From positions 248,001 through 312,000 of the forward strand of contig CAVXCV010000010.1 of the NCBI GenBank assembly GCA_963760405.1: DNA of 64,000 bases. The letters run 5' to 3'. Shown piece by piece: positions 17,447 to 26,351 of the stretch. The DNA is from RYN-230 sp963760405 (lineage in GTDB: Bacteria > Actinomycetota > Actinomycetes > Streptosporangiales > Streptosporangiaceae). A model generated the notes under the pieces. It searched no databases. It had not been told where the DNA came from and saw only the letters and a program-made list of their open reading frames with translations. The translations under genes were made by a program, and so were the position numbers. The stretch's first letter is position 1, and every line of letters begins with the position of its first letter.

Positions 17447-20400
17447 GGCACGGTGACCGGCTGGATGACCACCGGGCCCAGCGTCGGGTTGAGTTCGGTG
17501 GCCTGGGACACCCCGGTGGGGGTGATGACGTCCACGGCCTTGGGTACCGTCGCCGGGTCCACGGAGCAGACCGGGCTCGTTCCGCCGGCCGCGCAGACGC
17601 CGAACGTGAACGCCCCCGGAGTCGCGGTGAACGCCCGGGCCTGGTCGGAGCTGAACCCGTCCTGCCCGGTCAGCACGACACTGAACGCCCAGCCCGAGCC
17701 GGGCGTGCCGAACTGCGCCTGCGGCAGCGCGATGGTGACCGTGCGGCTGGCGTCGTCGGTCAGCATGAACGCCGTGCCGACCGCGTTGCCATTAGCGTCC
17801 ACCCACGCCGGGGCGGCGAAGCCCTGCGCCTCGACCCGCTCGCTCCACGCGCCCGCGGACGCGATCGTGTAGTTGCGGGACGGGAAGGCCGCCTGGGTCG
17901 AGGTCGGGCTGGCGCCCGGGTTGTGCACGTAGACATCCAGGAGCTGGGCACCGAAATCGGCGCCGAAGGTCGGGTCGAGGTTGGCCAGCGTCGCCCGCAG
18001 GTACACCGTGGTGCCGTCGCTGATCACCTGGAAGTCGGTCAGGTCGAAGGCGCCCGGGTGGAAGTCAGCGGCGGTCGGGTACTGGTAGGTGCCGGGCCCG
18101 TTGTCGTCGCCAGCGGGATCGGTGACGTTCAGCACCGTGGTCCCGCCGGTCACGTCCCCGATCACCCCGACCTGCGCGTACCCGGTGCTCCGCCCGTCCG
18201 CCGAGGTGGCCGCCGCGGTGATCTGGTCGTGGCCGAACCCGACCGGGACGGTGACCGAGAACGACCCGTCCGCCGCTGCGACGGTGCTGGTGACCGAGGC
18301 CGGGGCGCCGGTGGTGGTGTCGGCGGATGCCACGTCCACGGACGCGCCGGGCGAGGTGGTCCCGGAGACCGTCGTGGTGGCGGAGCCGAGCGTGGCGCCA
18401 GCGGCCGGGGCGGTCAGGGTGACCGGCAGGGCACCCGGCGGCCCGTGGCTGATGTAGCGCGCCGTGGTCACCGCTGGCGTCTCCACGGTGCGGCCATCGC
18501 CGAGCCCGGCGATAAGCCGGAGCTCCTGGGCTTGCGCCCAGGTCAGCGGCGAGGCCGAGCCCGCGGCCTTACCGTCGGTGAACCCGATGGACGCGGTCGC
18601 CGGGTCGCTGCCGTACGGCGACGGAGGCAGGTCCGGGTCCTCCCAGGCCTGCTCGGGCACGAGGCCGACGCCGGAAGAGAAATTGATTATCGCGTTCAGC
18701 AGTCCGGCGGCCCCGGCACTCTGGCCAGCCGCGATGTCGCTCTCAGCGCGCTCGCCCGACAGCACCGGCCACAGGTGACCGGTCCCGGTGTCGGTGGGCG
18801 GCCACGGCGCGCCCGGAGTCGCGCACGAGGTCTGGCTCGGCTGGTAGCAGTCGCCGTAGCCGTCCGCGCTGCCCTGGGCCGCTGAGGTGCCGTATCGGTA
18901 ATAGCCGGTTCCGCTGGGCGTACTGACCGAGATCTGCTTGTCCAGCACGCCGAGTGAGGCCTGGATGTCGGAGTCGGAGATGGGTAGCTCACCCAGCCGG
19001 GCCAGCTCCTGGAAGCCGCCGTTGACGACGCTGCGCTGGTCCACGGCCGGGCCGCCGTTGCCGAGGTTGTAGGTGATCGCCGCGTTCGGGTCCCCGGTCT
19101 TGGACAGCCGGATGAAGTAGCGCGCCGCGTCCGGCCCGGTCGTGCTGACCGTCCAGGATTTGATGCTGCGCTGGAAGTAGTCGGCGACGGCCTGGTACAG
19201 CCGGGCGCGGGCGGGATCGTGCTGCTGGGCCGCGATCGCCGACGCGGCGGTCAGCCCCGCGATCTCGGCGGCGATGGTCGAGGGGGAGTAGCCCGTCTGC
19301 TCTTCCCACCGCTCGACGCCATCGGAGGGCCCGTGCGCGACCAGGAAATCAGCGGCCGGGCGGATGTGGTCAGCCCACAGCGCGGCGTCGCCGCCGAGCC
19401 CGGCCTGCACGGCCATCAGGATCGGGTACGCGGTCTCGTCGAGCTGCAGGCCGCCGGTGTCCGGCGCGGCCTTGCCGTTGAGCAGCGAGTTACGCGGCAT
19501 GGAGCCGTCGGCCAGCTGCTGCCGGTCGAACAGGAAGCGGACCGCGTTCCGCGCCGTGGCCAGGTCCCCGTCGGCCAGCAAGCCGGTGAACGCCTCGTAG
19601 AGGTCGCGGGCGAACACCTCGCGGTAGGACCCGAAGTAGGCGGGCTCGCCGTTGGACTCGGTCCCGGCGGGCACGGCCTGGCCCCACGGACTGGCCAGCG
19701 AGGCCACGATCGCGCCCGGGAAGGTCTTGTCCTCGCTCGCCTTGATCACGTTGGCGGACAGGTAATAGTGATCATCCAGCCGGGCCGTGGCGCTGGCAGG
19801 CTCACCCGGGAATTGACCCGGCGGTCGGCGCAGGCCGAGGTCATACGCGGCCCAGCCGGCCAGGTACCTCAGTTCCACCGCGGCGAAGGGAGTCCGCAGC
19901 GAGTCCTGGGCCGTGCTGACGGCCGCCGCCTGGGTGCGGCCGAACCCCAGGGCGAGCGTCAGTGACCCGTCGGCGGCGGGCGCCAGTTCCTGCGTCGCCA
20001 CGATGTGGCCGTCCGGCGCGGACGTGTACGGGGTCAGCGCGTGCGAGGTGTCCAGCTGGGTGAGACCGTCGCTGGGGGAGCCGGCGTAGCCGACGCTCGC
20101 CGCTGGCGAGGGAGTGCTGGACGCGAGGGCCATGAAGGTCGGCACCGCGTAGGTCCTGTTGACCGCGTCGGTCACGGTCGATGTGCTGGAGACGACCGGG
20201 ATCGCCGATCCGCCCGACGTCGTCACGACGCCGGTGTTGCCGCCAGCGTTCTGGGTTCCGCCGCCGCCGTTCCCGTTGACATGGGCATCCAGCCGCGCAT
20301 ACAGCTGCAGCCCGGCCACGCTGGTCCCGGAGCCGGGGACGGCGCTGAGCCGGGTGCGCATGAGCACGGTGTCGCTGCTGGGATCGGTGATGTAGGTGGT

Positions 20401-20886
20401 GGTGAGCCGGTAACCATGCTGGGCGTCGGTCGCGGTCACCGTGCAGGCCATGCCGGTGGGGTCGGCGCTGACCGTGTAGGTCATGTTCCTGGTCTGCAGG
20501 TCGGTGAAGGTCGACCCGTCCGTGACGATGTACTGCAGCGTGCTCACGTTCGTGTTGTCGATGGTGGGCTCGTAGGCGTCGGACAGCACGCCGCCGGCGA
20601 CCGTGTACCACACCTTCGACGCCGTGCCAGCCGCCGTGCCCACGCAGTCCTTGCGGGCCAGATCGAAATAGGACGGCGCCCCCGGGGCGCCAGGCGCGGC
20701 AACGCCCGCGCTGGCGAGCGCTCCGGCGCTGGTGGCCGCCCCTCTGCTGGTGGCCGCTCCGGCGCTAGTGGCCGCAAGGGGCAGCATCGCCCCGGCCGCT
20801 CCTAATGCCGCCAGAACCCCGATGAAGCGCCTGCGCCCGCGCGCCGGACCTGCCATTCCCCACCTCCGCCGGACAGGCTGCGCCAC
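17443..20886 (-). CDS. Secreted GH15 glucodextranase/glucoamylase-like enzyme with C-terminal Ig-like and DOMON-like domains
   Basis: 1147 residues. A twin-Arg-containing signal (GRRRFIGVLAALGAAG) is followed by an Ala/Gly-rich stretch with repeated SAG/AAT units. Next is an N-terminal beta domain (about 70-340) and a GH15 (alpha/alpha)6 barrel (about 350-790). The barrel has SYREVFARDLYEA, the catalytic acid in GVERWEEQTGYSPST and the second Glu in GLVPEQAWEDPDLPPS. An Ig-like domain (PVTLTAPAAGATLGSATTTVSG) and a DOMON-like glucodextranase C domain follow. The layout matches Arthrobacter glucodextranase, which releases glucose from alpha-1,6-glucans. It may start at ATG 20856. Confidence 0.9.
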   Translation of the reverse strand: MAQPVRRRWGMAGPARGRRRFIGVLAALGAAGAMLPLAATSAGAATSRGAATSAGALASAGVAAPGAPGAPSYFDLARKDCVGTAAGTASKVWYTVAGGVLSDAYEPTIDNTNVSTLQYIVTDGSTFTDLQTRNMTYTVSADPTGMACTVTATDAQHGYRLTTTYITDPSSDTVLMRTRLSAVPGSGTSVAGLQLYARLDAHVNGNGGGGTQNAGGNTGVVTTSGGSAIPVVSSTSTVTDAVNRTYAVPTFMALASSTPSPAASVGYAGSPSDGLTQLDTSHALTPYTSAPDGHIVATQELAPAADGSLTLALGFGRTQAAAVSTAQDSLRTPFAAVELRYLAGWAAYDLGLRRPPGQFPGEPASATARLDDHYYLSANVIKASEDKTFPGAIVASLASPWGQAVPAGTESNGEPAYFGSYREVFARDLYEAFTGLLADGDLATARNAVRFLFDRQQLADGSMPRNSLLNGKAAPDTGGLQLDETAYPILMAVQAGLGGDAALWADHIRPAADFLVAHGPSDGVERWEEQTGYSPSTIAAEIAGLTAASAIAAQQHDPARARLYQAVADYFQRSIKSWTVSTTGPDAARYFIRLSKTGDPNAAITYNLGNGGPAVDQRSVVNGGFQELARLGELPISDSDIQASLGVLDKQISVSTPSGTGYYRYGTSAAQGSADGYGDCYQPSQTSCATPGAPWPPTDTGTGHLWPVLSGERAESDIAAGQSAGAAGLLNAIINFSSGVGLVPEQAWEDPDLPPSPYGSDPATASIGFTDGKAAGSASPLTWAQAQELRLIAGLGDGRTVETPAVTTARYISHGPPGALPVTLTAPAAGATLGSATTTVSGTTSPGASVDVASADTTTGAPASVTSTVAAADGSFSVTVPVGFGHDQITAAATSADGRSTGYAQVGVIGDVTGGTTVLNVTDPAGDDNGPGTYQYPTAADFHPGAFDLTDFQVISDGTTVYLRATLANLDPTFGADFGAQLLDVYVHNPGASPTSTQAAFPSRNYTIASAGAWSERVEAQGFAAPAWVDANGNAVGTAFMLTDDASRTVTIALPQAQFGTPGSGWAFSVVLTGQDGFSSDQARAFTATPGAFTFGVCAAGGTSPVCSVDPATVPKAVDVITPTGVSQATELNPTLGPVVIQPVTVP

Positions 20887-21654
20887 GCGCCGATGCGCGC
20901 CGTGCCTCGTCCACGAATCCTGCCGAAGGATTCTCCTCCCCGCCCGCCATTGTCAAGAGAATGGCGGTCTGGGAAGCAGGTCGCCGTGGAGCCAGCCCGC
21001 GTCCAGCCCGGCGGCGTCGCCGTGGCGCGGACGGGTCGGTTGCCGTGGTCGTCGTGGCCCGACTGAGGCCGGGCCTGTGGTGCTGATGCGGCGGGTAACG
21101 CTGCGGTGGGTGCCGGGCGGTCGCCCGGCCGGGGCCGCAAGCCGGGCCGCACCGGATCCCAGCGGAGCCGGCCCGCGCAAACGCGCCGGACGAATGGCCG
21201 ATAACGAAGACTGTTTGTAACTGGTCACGTACTAATGGTCTGTCAAGACCGTTTACCTTGGCCTTTGTGCGCTTGATGCCGGCGACGATGTGGTCGGCGT
21301 CCTTATGGGCGGCGTAGCTGTCGCCGTCGAGTTCAAGGTGATCGGCACGGCCGTGCGGGCCAGCGGCTGCCCGCTGACGGCGTCGTCGTGTCCGCAATGA
21401 CCTTGCGCGTCCACGGTGACGCCTGCCGCCGGGGTAGCTGATAGTCATTTTCTCTAGGGTTCCCGTGAGTCTTGCCGGGTCCACGTGGGTATGTCAGCGC
21501 CTTCCGCCGGTCACGTTGCCGCATGTGCCGGGCGGTGCTCTCCGCTGAGCCGCGCTGCCGGGCGTGGTCCGGTTCACCCGTCGCGGGGGAGGCAGGCCGG
21601 GGGCTGCCAGGCGAGGATGATGGCGTGCTTATCGAGCTGCCGGCGGGATAAGCC
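20887..21654. other. 768-base region with no convincing gene
   Basis: Several overlapping ORFs exist on both strands, but none has recognisable domains, a good ribosome binding site or a coherent protein composition. A minus-strand stretch around 21250-21340 (DHLELDGDSYAAHKDADH) looks protein-like but breaks off at both sides, so an old gene remnant is possible. GGTCTGTCAAGACC at 21238-21251 is a small inverted repeat. The rest appears non-coding. Confidence 0.4.
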
Positions 21655-22245
21655 ATGCATGTGTCCGAATACATCATCCTGTTCGTGCTCGTCGCGATCA
21701 TGGGAGCTGGCCTGCCCGGGCTGGGTGATGCGGCGCTGATCGGGGCGGGCACGCTGGCGGGGGAGGGCCGGCTCAACGTAGGCATCGTGCTCGCGACGGC
21801 GATGGCGGCCTGGATGATCGGTTCGCTAGCCGGGTATGAGTTTGGTCTCCACCAGGGACGCTGGCTGCTCGATCATCCGGGACGGCTCGAGAAATCCCGC
21901 CTGAAACTGCTCGCCAAGGGAGACCGCGCCTTCGGGCACCATAACTTCGCGGCCTCCGTGACGATGCCGGCCTTCGTATCTGGCATCTTCCGGGTGCGCC
22001 TCTGGCTATTCACGCTGGGCGCGCTCACCGCCGGTATCGGCTGGATCGGGATGTACGTCGGGCTGTCGTACTTCCTGGGCGCCGAGATCGCCCGGCGCAT
22101 CGGAAGTGCCGGCACCAAAGCGGTGCTCGGCGTGCTGGTGATCGTCGCCGTCGGGCTGGGCATCAGGGCCGGGTGGTCGAGATGGCGTGCCGCGCGGGCC
22201 AGCCCAGCAGGTGATGACCAGGGCGACCCGGCACACGCGTCCTGA
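21655..22245 (+). CDS. DedA/VTT-like integral membrane protein
   Basis: 196 residues. A hydrophobic N-terminal segment, GLPGLGDAALIGAGTLAGEG, a re-entrant region and three further helices follow the DedA (SNARE-associated, VTT) plan. The motif F-x-R-x-x-P-x-x-R of classical DedA is not conserved (here NFAASVTMPAFVSGIFRVR). The protein is thus a divergent member. DedA proteins act in phospholipid or undecaprenyl-phosphate flipping. A small Ala/Asp-rich tail ends the protein. Confidence 0.75.
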   Translation: MHVSEYIILFVLVAIMGAGLPGLGDAALIGAGTLAGEGRLNVGIVLATAMAAWMIGSLAGYEFGLHQGRWLLDHPGRLEKSRLKLLAKGDRAFGHHNFAASVTMPAFVSGIFRVRLWLFTLGALTAGIGWIGMYVGLSYFLGAEIARRIGSAGTKAVLGVLVIVAVGLGIRAGWSRWRAARASPAGDDQGDPAHAS

Positions 22246-22257
22246 CCGGCAGGCTCG

Positions 22258-22356
22258 CAGATCACCGTGGTCGGGGGCCTGCCGATGACCGCGAGCGGCA
22301 AGATCCAGAAGAACGTCCTGCGCGCATCGGCGGCTCAGGCACCAGCGTGCAGGTAG
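22258..22356 (+). pseudogene. 33-codon remnant of an acyl-CoA synthetase (AMP-ligase) C-terminus
   Basis: The frame from 22258 reads QITVVGGLPMTASGKIQKNV, then LRASAAQAPACR and stop (22354-22356). LPMTASGKIQK is the A10 motif of acyl-CoA synthetases and other AMP-forming ligases, including the catalytic lysine in SGKIQK. The other 500 or so residues are gone; the fragment begins just after the DedA stop. The end overlaps the 3' end of the CHAT gene on the other strand. Too short for function. Confidence 0.65.
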
Positions 22357-25300
22357 GCGGCCCAGAGGAACGGCTTGGCGCGCACGGTGTCGCGCAGGTG
22401 GCGGACCGCGGCGTGCAGCGCCCGGGCGGTGCCGCTGGTATCGAAGGTGCCCGGCCCGGTCTGCAGCCCGTCGTAGAACTCGCTGGCCACCCGGACCGCG
22501 GCCTGGTCGCTCACCTGCCACAGCGTCCCGACCACATGCGGGTACCCGGCGAGCTGGAACGCCGCGGCCAGGTGGATGGCCTCATCCAGCAGGGCCGCGG
22601 ATGGATTGCGTGAGGTACGGCCCGCGGACAGGTAGGCCAGCTGAGCCCGGTCGAGGTGCAGCTTGGCCAGGCTGATGACCAGGAGCGGGTCGGTGGCATG
22701 ATCCTCCAGCAGGATCCGGGCCTGGGCTGGCCGGGCAGGATCGATGGCCACATGGCACGCGAAGTGCGCCATCCCGGCCACGGCGAGGTGGGCGAGCACA
22801 GTGTCCTTGGTCGGCGCGGGTCCTGCCGGGGAGGCGGCCAGCAGCAGCGCAGGCCGGGGCAGGCGCGCCGACAGCATGGCCGCTTCCTCCGCCACGTTCG
22901 GCAGCGGGGCCGCTCCTGGCGTGCTGGGCATGGCGACGATGACGCTCTGCTCTGGCCCGGCTGGCTGGGCATGTGCCCGGGCCTGGGCCAGCGCGCGGGC
23001 CCGGGCGAGCGCGCGGACAGTCGGCGTATAAGAGGAGACCACCCGATCCATGACACTGCGGCTGCCGGGGGCCCGGTGGTAGCCAGCGGCGTGCAGGGGT
23101 AGGGCGCCGAGCTGGCCGCCGGGCGCCCACCAGATATGCGGCCAGGCCGCTCCCGCCGCGGGCGTGGCCGTGTGGCCGAGGTGACGCAGGACCGGTTCGG
23201 CCGTCGTATCCCAGAGCCACTCCAGGATGCCGCTGAGCACATCCTGGGCGCGGTCCCGGGCGTCGCGGTCCGCGCGCGGGTCAGCGAACGCGTCCAGCGC
23301 CTGATAAAAGGCGCTGACCTTCTCGGCCAGGGTGGCGAGGGCGAGACCAGGCAGCGGGAGATGGCTGACAGCGCCGCTGGCAATGATGATCGCGGCGCAG
23401 CCGTGCACGCTGGCGTTCAGCACCACGACCGGGCCGAAGGCCGAGTGCAGGGTGAGCTGTTCCGGTTCCGGCGGAAGCAGGAAGCCCGCGAAGCCCGCCA
23501 GGCTGCGGATCTCGGCCAGGACGGCGGCGAACTCGGCGGCGGCGTGGCGGGGGTCTGGCTCCGGCGGATCGCCGGGGGAACCATGACCGGCCTGCCCGGC
23601 CGGGTCGAGCTGGTCGCGGAGCCGGCGGAACCGGGCGGCCAGGACCGGGTGCCGCGCCCGGAGTTCAGAAACATCCCCGTGGGCGTCGATCGCCTGGCTC
23701 AGCAGCACTGCCCGGCCCAGTTCCAGCAGGCCCAGGGCCTCGGCTGCGCAGCCGGGCGTGCCCAGCCCGAGCGTCATGGCGGCGGCATCACTGGCGATCG
23801 AGGTGAAGCCGCCCAGGGCATGGTCCTGATCCGGCCGGCTGAGCTCGCGGGGCGCAATCTGCGGCAGCAGGTGCGCGGCGGCGCCCAGCAGGCCGGCCGC
23901 CAGCGCTGGATCCCGGGCCGCGGCCAGCGCGGCGCCAGCCCTCGCGGCCCGCGCCCGGGTCGATGGGGGCGCCAGGCTCATCGCCGCCGCCTGCACGAAT
24001 GCCCTGATCGCTGCCGCCGCGTGCCGGTCTTCCCCGGTCCGCTCGAACTTGCTCCGCAGCGCGCTCCCCAGGTTCAGCAGGTGCAGGGCCTGGCTGGGGT
24101 CATCGGATGGGCTCTCCCGGACGCCCCGGGACGCGGCGGCAATGGCCGCATCATTGGCGTCCTGGCCCTGGGACCAGCCGAATGTGCCGCGCCGGGCGCC
24201 GCTGAGATTGGACAGGTCTATCGCGTAGCGGGGGTCAGCGGCGCCGGTGGCCGCCGTGCTGGCGGCCTGGATCATCGTGATGGCCCGGTAGAGATCGGTT
24301 GGATCGGCCGTCCGCCGGTACCGGCCCAGCAGCGCGACGCCGAGGTCGGACAGGCGCCCCGGAGCGGCCGCGGCTGCGTCGTCGGCCGCCACGACCTGTT
24401 CCAGGCAGGCCGGGGAACCAGATGGCCGGTTCCGGATCCGCAGTGCCACCCTGAGCTGGGACTCGTCCACCGCTTGGCTGGCCTGTCCGGCATCAACGGC
24501 CAGGTGGGACTCGTCCGCCGCGGCGATGGCGGGCCCAGCATCGATGGCAGGCATGTCATCGATGGCAGGCCCAGCATCGATGACATGCCGGGCATCGACG
24601 GCAGGCACAGCGTCAAGGACCCGCCCAGCGTCCACGGCCAGCGGGGCGGGCAGATAGCTGAGGGCAGCCGGCTGCGGATCACCCGCCGCCGGATAACCGT
24701 CCGGCATGACAAACGGTCGCGTGGCCATGAGGAGACCTCCAGATACTGGGTAGTGATCACTGGCCTGGCCCACCGCCTCGGCCGCGGGGAACTGCGGCCA
24801 GCCGGAGATTTCCGGCAGGTTCCTCGGCCGGTGGATCCGGCGTCGCGCGCAGACTGCGGCGATGCACATGACGCCAAGGGCGCCGGTAACGAAGGCGGAC
24901 GCCTCGAAGATGCCGCGAGCGCGGCTGAGCAGGCCGAAGCCGAGGGCCGTCGGGATGAAGACGCCGTATCCGATGGTGCTGACCACCGATGAGGTCCCGG
25001 CCCTGATGCTCGACGGCATCGCGTCGTGCAGGTAGCGGGTCAGGGCAATGTTGAGGACCGTGATCCCGACGATCGCGGCCACCTGGGCGCCGATCACCAC
25101 GGCCGGGGACCTGACGAACAGGCCGCCGGTGATCGCGAGCGTGCCGAACCCGGCTACCAGGACCATTCGCCTGCCCAGCAGCCAGTCGGCGAGAGCGCCC
25201 CCGCTCCAGGCTCCGGAGTAGAGGAGGGCGCAGCTGGGGCCGTACCAGACCATGGGCAGGGCCAGGCCGAGGTACCAGAGCTGGCAGAATTCGATCAGCA

Positions 25301-26054
25301 GCCGCATGGCCAGGCAGTTGGCCACCAGAGCGACGATGATCCAGGTGACGTCGGCCCTGGTCGCGCCGCGAAGTATCTGGCCGAGGTGGGCTGGCAGGCG
25401 CGTTGGCGGCGCCGTGCGGTGCAGGCTGGGCTCGCGGAACCGGTGCAAGGTGAGGAACGCACAGCAGGTGAACGGGATCGTCAGGAAGTAGGCGAGCCGG
25501 AGGCTGGCGAACTGGGTCACGCCCATGCTGAGCAGGGCACCCGTGATAAATGCCGCCGAGTTGAACATCTGCACCCGGCCGTAGTAGTGCTCGAAGCCGG
25601 CTGCCGAGCCCGTTTCCTCGAGGACCACGTCGTAGGTCACCGAATCGTAGGTCCCGGCATATGCCGCGTAGAAAAGACCCCAGGCCGAGATCCCGGCGGC
25701 GTACATCGCGAGGCCGTCGCTGAGGCCGCAGACCAGCGAACTGGCGACGAGCGCGCAGGTGGCGACGTAAAGCACGCCCTTACGGCTCCACCGGTCGGCC
25801 AGCACGCCGAGCGGGATAGTGGCTGTCATCATGACCACGATGTAGACGAGCGTGGCGACAGTGATGAGGTAATCACTCATGCCTATCGACCGCATGAAGA
25901 GCTTCTCGATCGGGTACCACAGCGCGAAGCCATGAATGAACCCAGTCGCATAAAGGGGCCGCAGGCGTTTGTCTATGGGCCGGGCAGCCAGCACGGAGGT
26001 CATGGCGCGGCCCGGCACCGCAGCAGTTCCCGCCCGGCCGGCCCGTGCACCCAC
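22335..26054 (-). CDS. MFS transporter-CHAT domain fusion protein; CHAT cysteine replaced by Gly
   Basis: One open frame of 1239 codons. Residues about 18-415 are an MFS transporter (IPLGVLADRWSRKGVLY between helices 2 and 3; 10-12 membrane segments); start may be 26003. Residues about 445-545 are a low-complexity D/A/I repeat linker. A TPR-like region follows, then a C-terminal CHAT domain (about 880-1239). CHAT has HFACHVAIDP with the histidine, but LSAGRTS replaces the expected LSAC motif, so the nucleophile is Gly (codon 22620-22622). An internal ATG at 24728 with a good ribosome binding site could give a separate 797-residue CHAT protein. It is therefore a true fusion, or two genes whose stop codon was lost. 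Confidence 0.82.
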   Translation of the reverse strand: MGARAGRAGTAAVPGRAMTSVLAARPIDKRLRPLYATGFIHGFALWYPIEKLFMRSIGMSDYLITVATLVYIVVMMTATIPLGVLADRWSRKGVLYVATCALVASSLVCGLSDGLAMYAAGISAWGLFYAAYAGTYDSVTYDVVLEETGSAAGFEHYYGRVQMFNSAAFITGALLSMGVTQFASLRLAYFLTIPFTCCAFLTLHRFREPSLHRTAPPTRLPAHLGQILRGATRADVTWIIVALVANCLAMRLLIEFCQLWYLGLALPMVWYGPSCALLYSGAWSGGALADWLLGRRMVLVAGFGTLAITGGLFVRSPAVVIGAQVAAIVGITVLNIALTRYLHDAMPSSIRAGTSSVVSTIGYGVFIPTALGFGLLSRARGIFEASAFVTGALGVMCIAAVCARRRIHRPRNLPEISGWPQFPAAEAVGQASDHYPVSGGLLMATRPFVMPDGYPAAGDPQPAALSYLPAPLAVDAGRVLDAVPAVDARHVIDAGPAIDDMPAIDAGPAIAAADESHLAVDAGQASQAVDESQLRVALRIRNRPSGSPACLEQVVAADDAAAAAPGRLSDLGVALLGRYRRTADPTDLYRAITMIQAASTAATGAADPRYAIDLSNLSGARRGTFGWSQGQDANDAAIAAASRGVRESPSDDPSQALHLLNLGSALRSKFERTGEDRHAAAAIRAFVQAAAMSLAPPSTRARAARAGAALAAARDPALAAGLLGAAAHLLPQIAPRELSRPDQDHALGGFTSIASDAAAMTLGLGTPGCAAEALGLLELGRAVLLSQAIDAHGDVSELRARHPVLAARFRRLRDQLDPAGQAGHGSPGDPPEPDPRHAAAEFAAVLAEIRSLAGFAGFLLPPEPEQLTLHSAFGPVVVLNASVHGCAAIIIASGAVSHLPLPGLALATLAEKVSAFYQALDAFADPRADRDARDRAQDVLSGILEWLWDTTAEPVLRHLGHTATPAAGAAWPHIWWAPGGQLGALPLHAAGYHRAPGSRSVMDRVVSSYTPTVRALARARALAQARAHAQPAGPEQSVIVAMPSTPGAAPLPNVAEEAAMLSARLPRPALLLAASPAGPAPTKDTVLAHLAVAGMAHFACHVAIDPARPAQARILLEDHATDPLLVISLAKLHLDRAQLAYLSAGRTSRNPSAALLDEAIHLAAAFQLAGYPHVVGTLWQVSDQAAVRVASEFYDGLQTGPGTFDTSGTARALHAAVRHLRDTVRAKPFLWAAYLHAGA
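24521..24640. repeat. Imperfect tandem repeats within the MFS-CHAT linker
   Basis: Several copies of a unit resembling CATCGATGGCAGGC occur between 24535 and 24605 and are repeated in variant form nearby. They encode DAGPAIDDMPAIDAGPAI-like residues. Slippage or recombination repeats are likely; they mark the junction between the two fused parts. Confidence 0.6.
24728..24740 (-). promoter_or_regulatory. Internal ribosome binding site and ATG start inside the MFS-CHAT frame
   Basis: On the minus strand GGAGG (24740-24736) lies 7 bases before ATG 24728 (MATRPFVMPDG). The 25-30 codons before it look like an untranslated spacer rather than protein. It is a standard start for an independent CHAT gene within the open frame. 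Confidence 0.6.
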
Positions 26055-26351
26055 TCCCGCATCACCGGCGCCCTCCGGTAGCTGGCTGCCAGCGGTTCCG
26101 GCGGCCTGGGATTGCGTCTGCTATCAGCCTGACCGGCCGTATTGCACTCGCCTTGACGCCGGCCTTGCATCCCAGGTCACACACCCGAGCCGAGTGCGCT
26201 CCAGGGGAGGAGGCGGCCGGGGCCGGTTCTCTTGACACCACCAGCTGAGACGCGTCCAATGGGTTCGTAGAATCGGCTTCTAGTATTTGGTTGTCATCGG
26301 CGAGGGATGACCGGGGACGGCGGCGGCCGCCCACGCAGGGAGGTGCTTCGT
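26055..26351 (+). promoter_or_regulatory. Divergent intergenic region with a sigma-70-like promoter for the R2lox gene
   Basis: The gap separates the MFS-CHAT gene (minus) from the R2lox operon (plus). A consensus -35 TTGACA (26232-26237) is followed, after exactly 17 bases, by TCCAAT (26255-26260). A GGGAGG ribosome binding site stands eight bases before ATG 26352. No gene is supported within the gap. Confidence 0.45.

Noticed and set aside
17923..18885. 320-codon plus-strand ORF inside the GH15 gene
   Set aside because: Gly/Arg-rich composition without domains; it is an overlapping antisense frame of the catalytic enzyme.
21240..21440. Possible transposase fragment (DHLELDGDSYAAHKDADH on the minus strand)
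   Set aside because: No transposase motif, no terminal inverted repeats and no target duplication could be recognised.
23136..24992. 618-codon plus-strand ORF opposite the MFS-CHAT gene
   Set aside because: No ribosome binding site or domain; its content mirrors the real minus-strand protein.
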